Assembly: GCA_937875545.1 (NCBI GenBank)
Contig: CALLYE010000136.1
Span: 1 to 6,415, forward strand
DNA length: 6,415 bases
Source: DTU078 sp002397345
GTDB lineage: Bacteria > Bacillota > Clostridia > Oscillospirales > CAG-272
Direction: 5' to 3'
A program made the position numbers and the translations under genes. The notes below the pieces were generated by a model that saw nothing but the letters and a program-made list of their open reading frames with translations, made no database searches and had not been told where the DNA came from. Shown piece after piece: positions 6,202 to 6,415 of the stretch. How positions within the stretch are numbered: position 1 is the first letter of the stretch; every line of letters begins with the position of its first letter.

Positions 6202-6410
6202 ATTGTCACCCCCTCGTAGTGTGACATATTACCTCTGATACTACTATATAGCAAGTCATTATCCCGGAATAAACTACACAAGGATAAGCCATATTTCTCA
6301 GCCATCCTTGTATCAATTATGGCGTACTCAGCCTCGTTGATAATACCCTCCAACAGCATCCGACGCGCCTGCGCCATAGCGGATTTGTAGCCAAGAATAC
6401 GATCATTCAC
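6015..6410 (-). CDS. SHOCT-like small protein preceding the recombinase (3' end read out of frame)
   Basis: The authentic part is the first ~67 residues (6410 to about 6210): NDRILGYKSAMAQARRMLLE, then GIINEAEYAIIDTRMAEKYG, ending near RGNMSHYEG. The pattern 'ARRML..GII.E.EY..ID..MAEKYG' is that of the short SHOCT-type helical domain found in small proteins encoded immediately before serine recombinases in gut Clostridia; function unknown. As written, the frame misses a stop and runs on to 6015 antisense-free but out of frame with the recombinase, so residues after ~68 are spurious. With one G fewer in the G5 run (plus 6209-6213) it would end at TGA just 4 bases before the recombinase ATG 6201, the expected tight coupling. 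GTG 6410 is used as start, but the frame is open to the window edge and the true start may lie outside. Confidence 0.68.
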   Translation of the reverse strand: MNDRILGYKSAMAQARRMLLEGIINEAEYAIIDTRMAEKYGLSLCSLFRDNDLLYSSIRGNMSHYEGVTICQKQQKGSSSAEAGAEKASCCLRPRVQRQGRDATLALIAGRVLQLTDTETRRLGIRRCLRR

Positions 6411-6415
6411 GGCTG

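Noticed and set aside
1..6415. A novel defence or mobile system built from the ABC transporters, tape-measure and recombinases.
   Set aside because: Apart from the DrrAB-like exporter and one ATPase, the parts are truncated or frame-broken and belong to familiar families. Nothing shows that they act together.

Overview
The window looks like an accessory, mobile-element-scarred stretch of a Clostridia-type Firmicute (Oscillospirales/Lachnospirales-like). This is inferred from the strong GGAGG-type ribosome sites, the Vex/Bce-type ABC operon style, the SHOCT-plus-serine-recombinase pair common in gut Clostridia, and mixed base composition. No rRNA, tRNA or CRISPR was seen.

Layout. Positions 1-515 are AT-rich and hold no intact gene. 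From about 205 to 472 there is a hydrophobic coding remnant readable only by changing frame. Positions 516-2176 carry an intact two-gene operon (ATPase plus ABC-2 permease, overlapping by ATGA) for a DrrAB-like exporter, closed by a rho-independent terminator at 2280-2307. Positions 2308-2647 form an AT-rich non-coding spacer. It contains a perfect 24-bp palindrome and two nested inverted repeats, the outer of which duplicates the start region of the next gene in inverted orientation. Positions 2648 to about 3084 are the first ~145 codons of a phage tail tape-measure protein. They are joined abruptly, tail to tail, to the first ~128 codons of a minus-strand FtsX-type permease (about 3085-3465).

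That permease belongs to a minus-strand Vex/Bce-like module: 3' tip of a sensor kinase (4249 to about 4338), promoter with phased repeats (about 4189-4240), intact ATPase (3492-4145), truncated permease. The kinase remnant is fused at about 4338 to a plus-strand large serine recombinase. This recombinase lacks its N-terminus, including the catalytic serine region, and has an in-frame TAG before its last 54 codons (4339-5856). A terminator follows. A second, minus-strand serine recombinase is then found as an N-terminal fragment only (5909-6201), with a one-base frame break just after its start. A SHOCT-like small gene precedes it at the right edge.

Overall, only the DrrAB-like exporter and the 3492-4145 ATPase appear intact. 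Everything else is truncated or frame-broken, with sharp junctions near 3085, 4338 and 5926. I read the window as a graveyard of phage and integrative-element pieces, or, less interestingly, as a chimeric metagenome contig. I see no convincing evidence of a new functional system. The best candidates for a second look are the nested inverted repeats at 2346-2659, the four-way mosaic, and the paired homopolymer frame breaks near 6183-6213.
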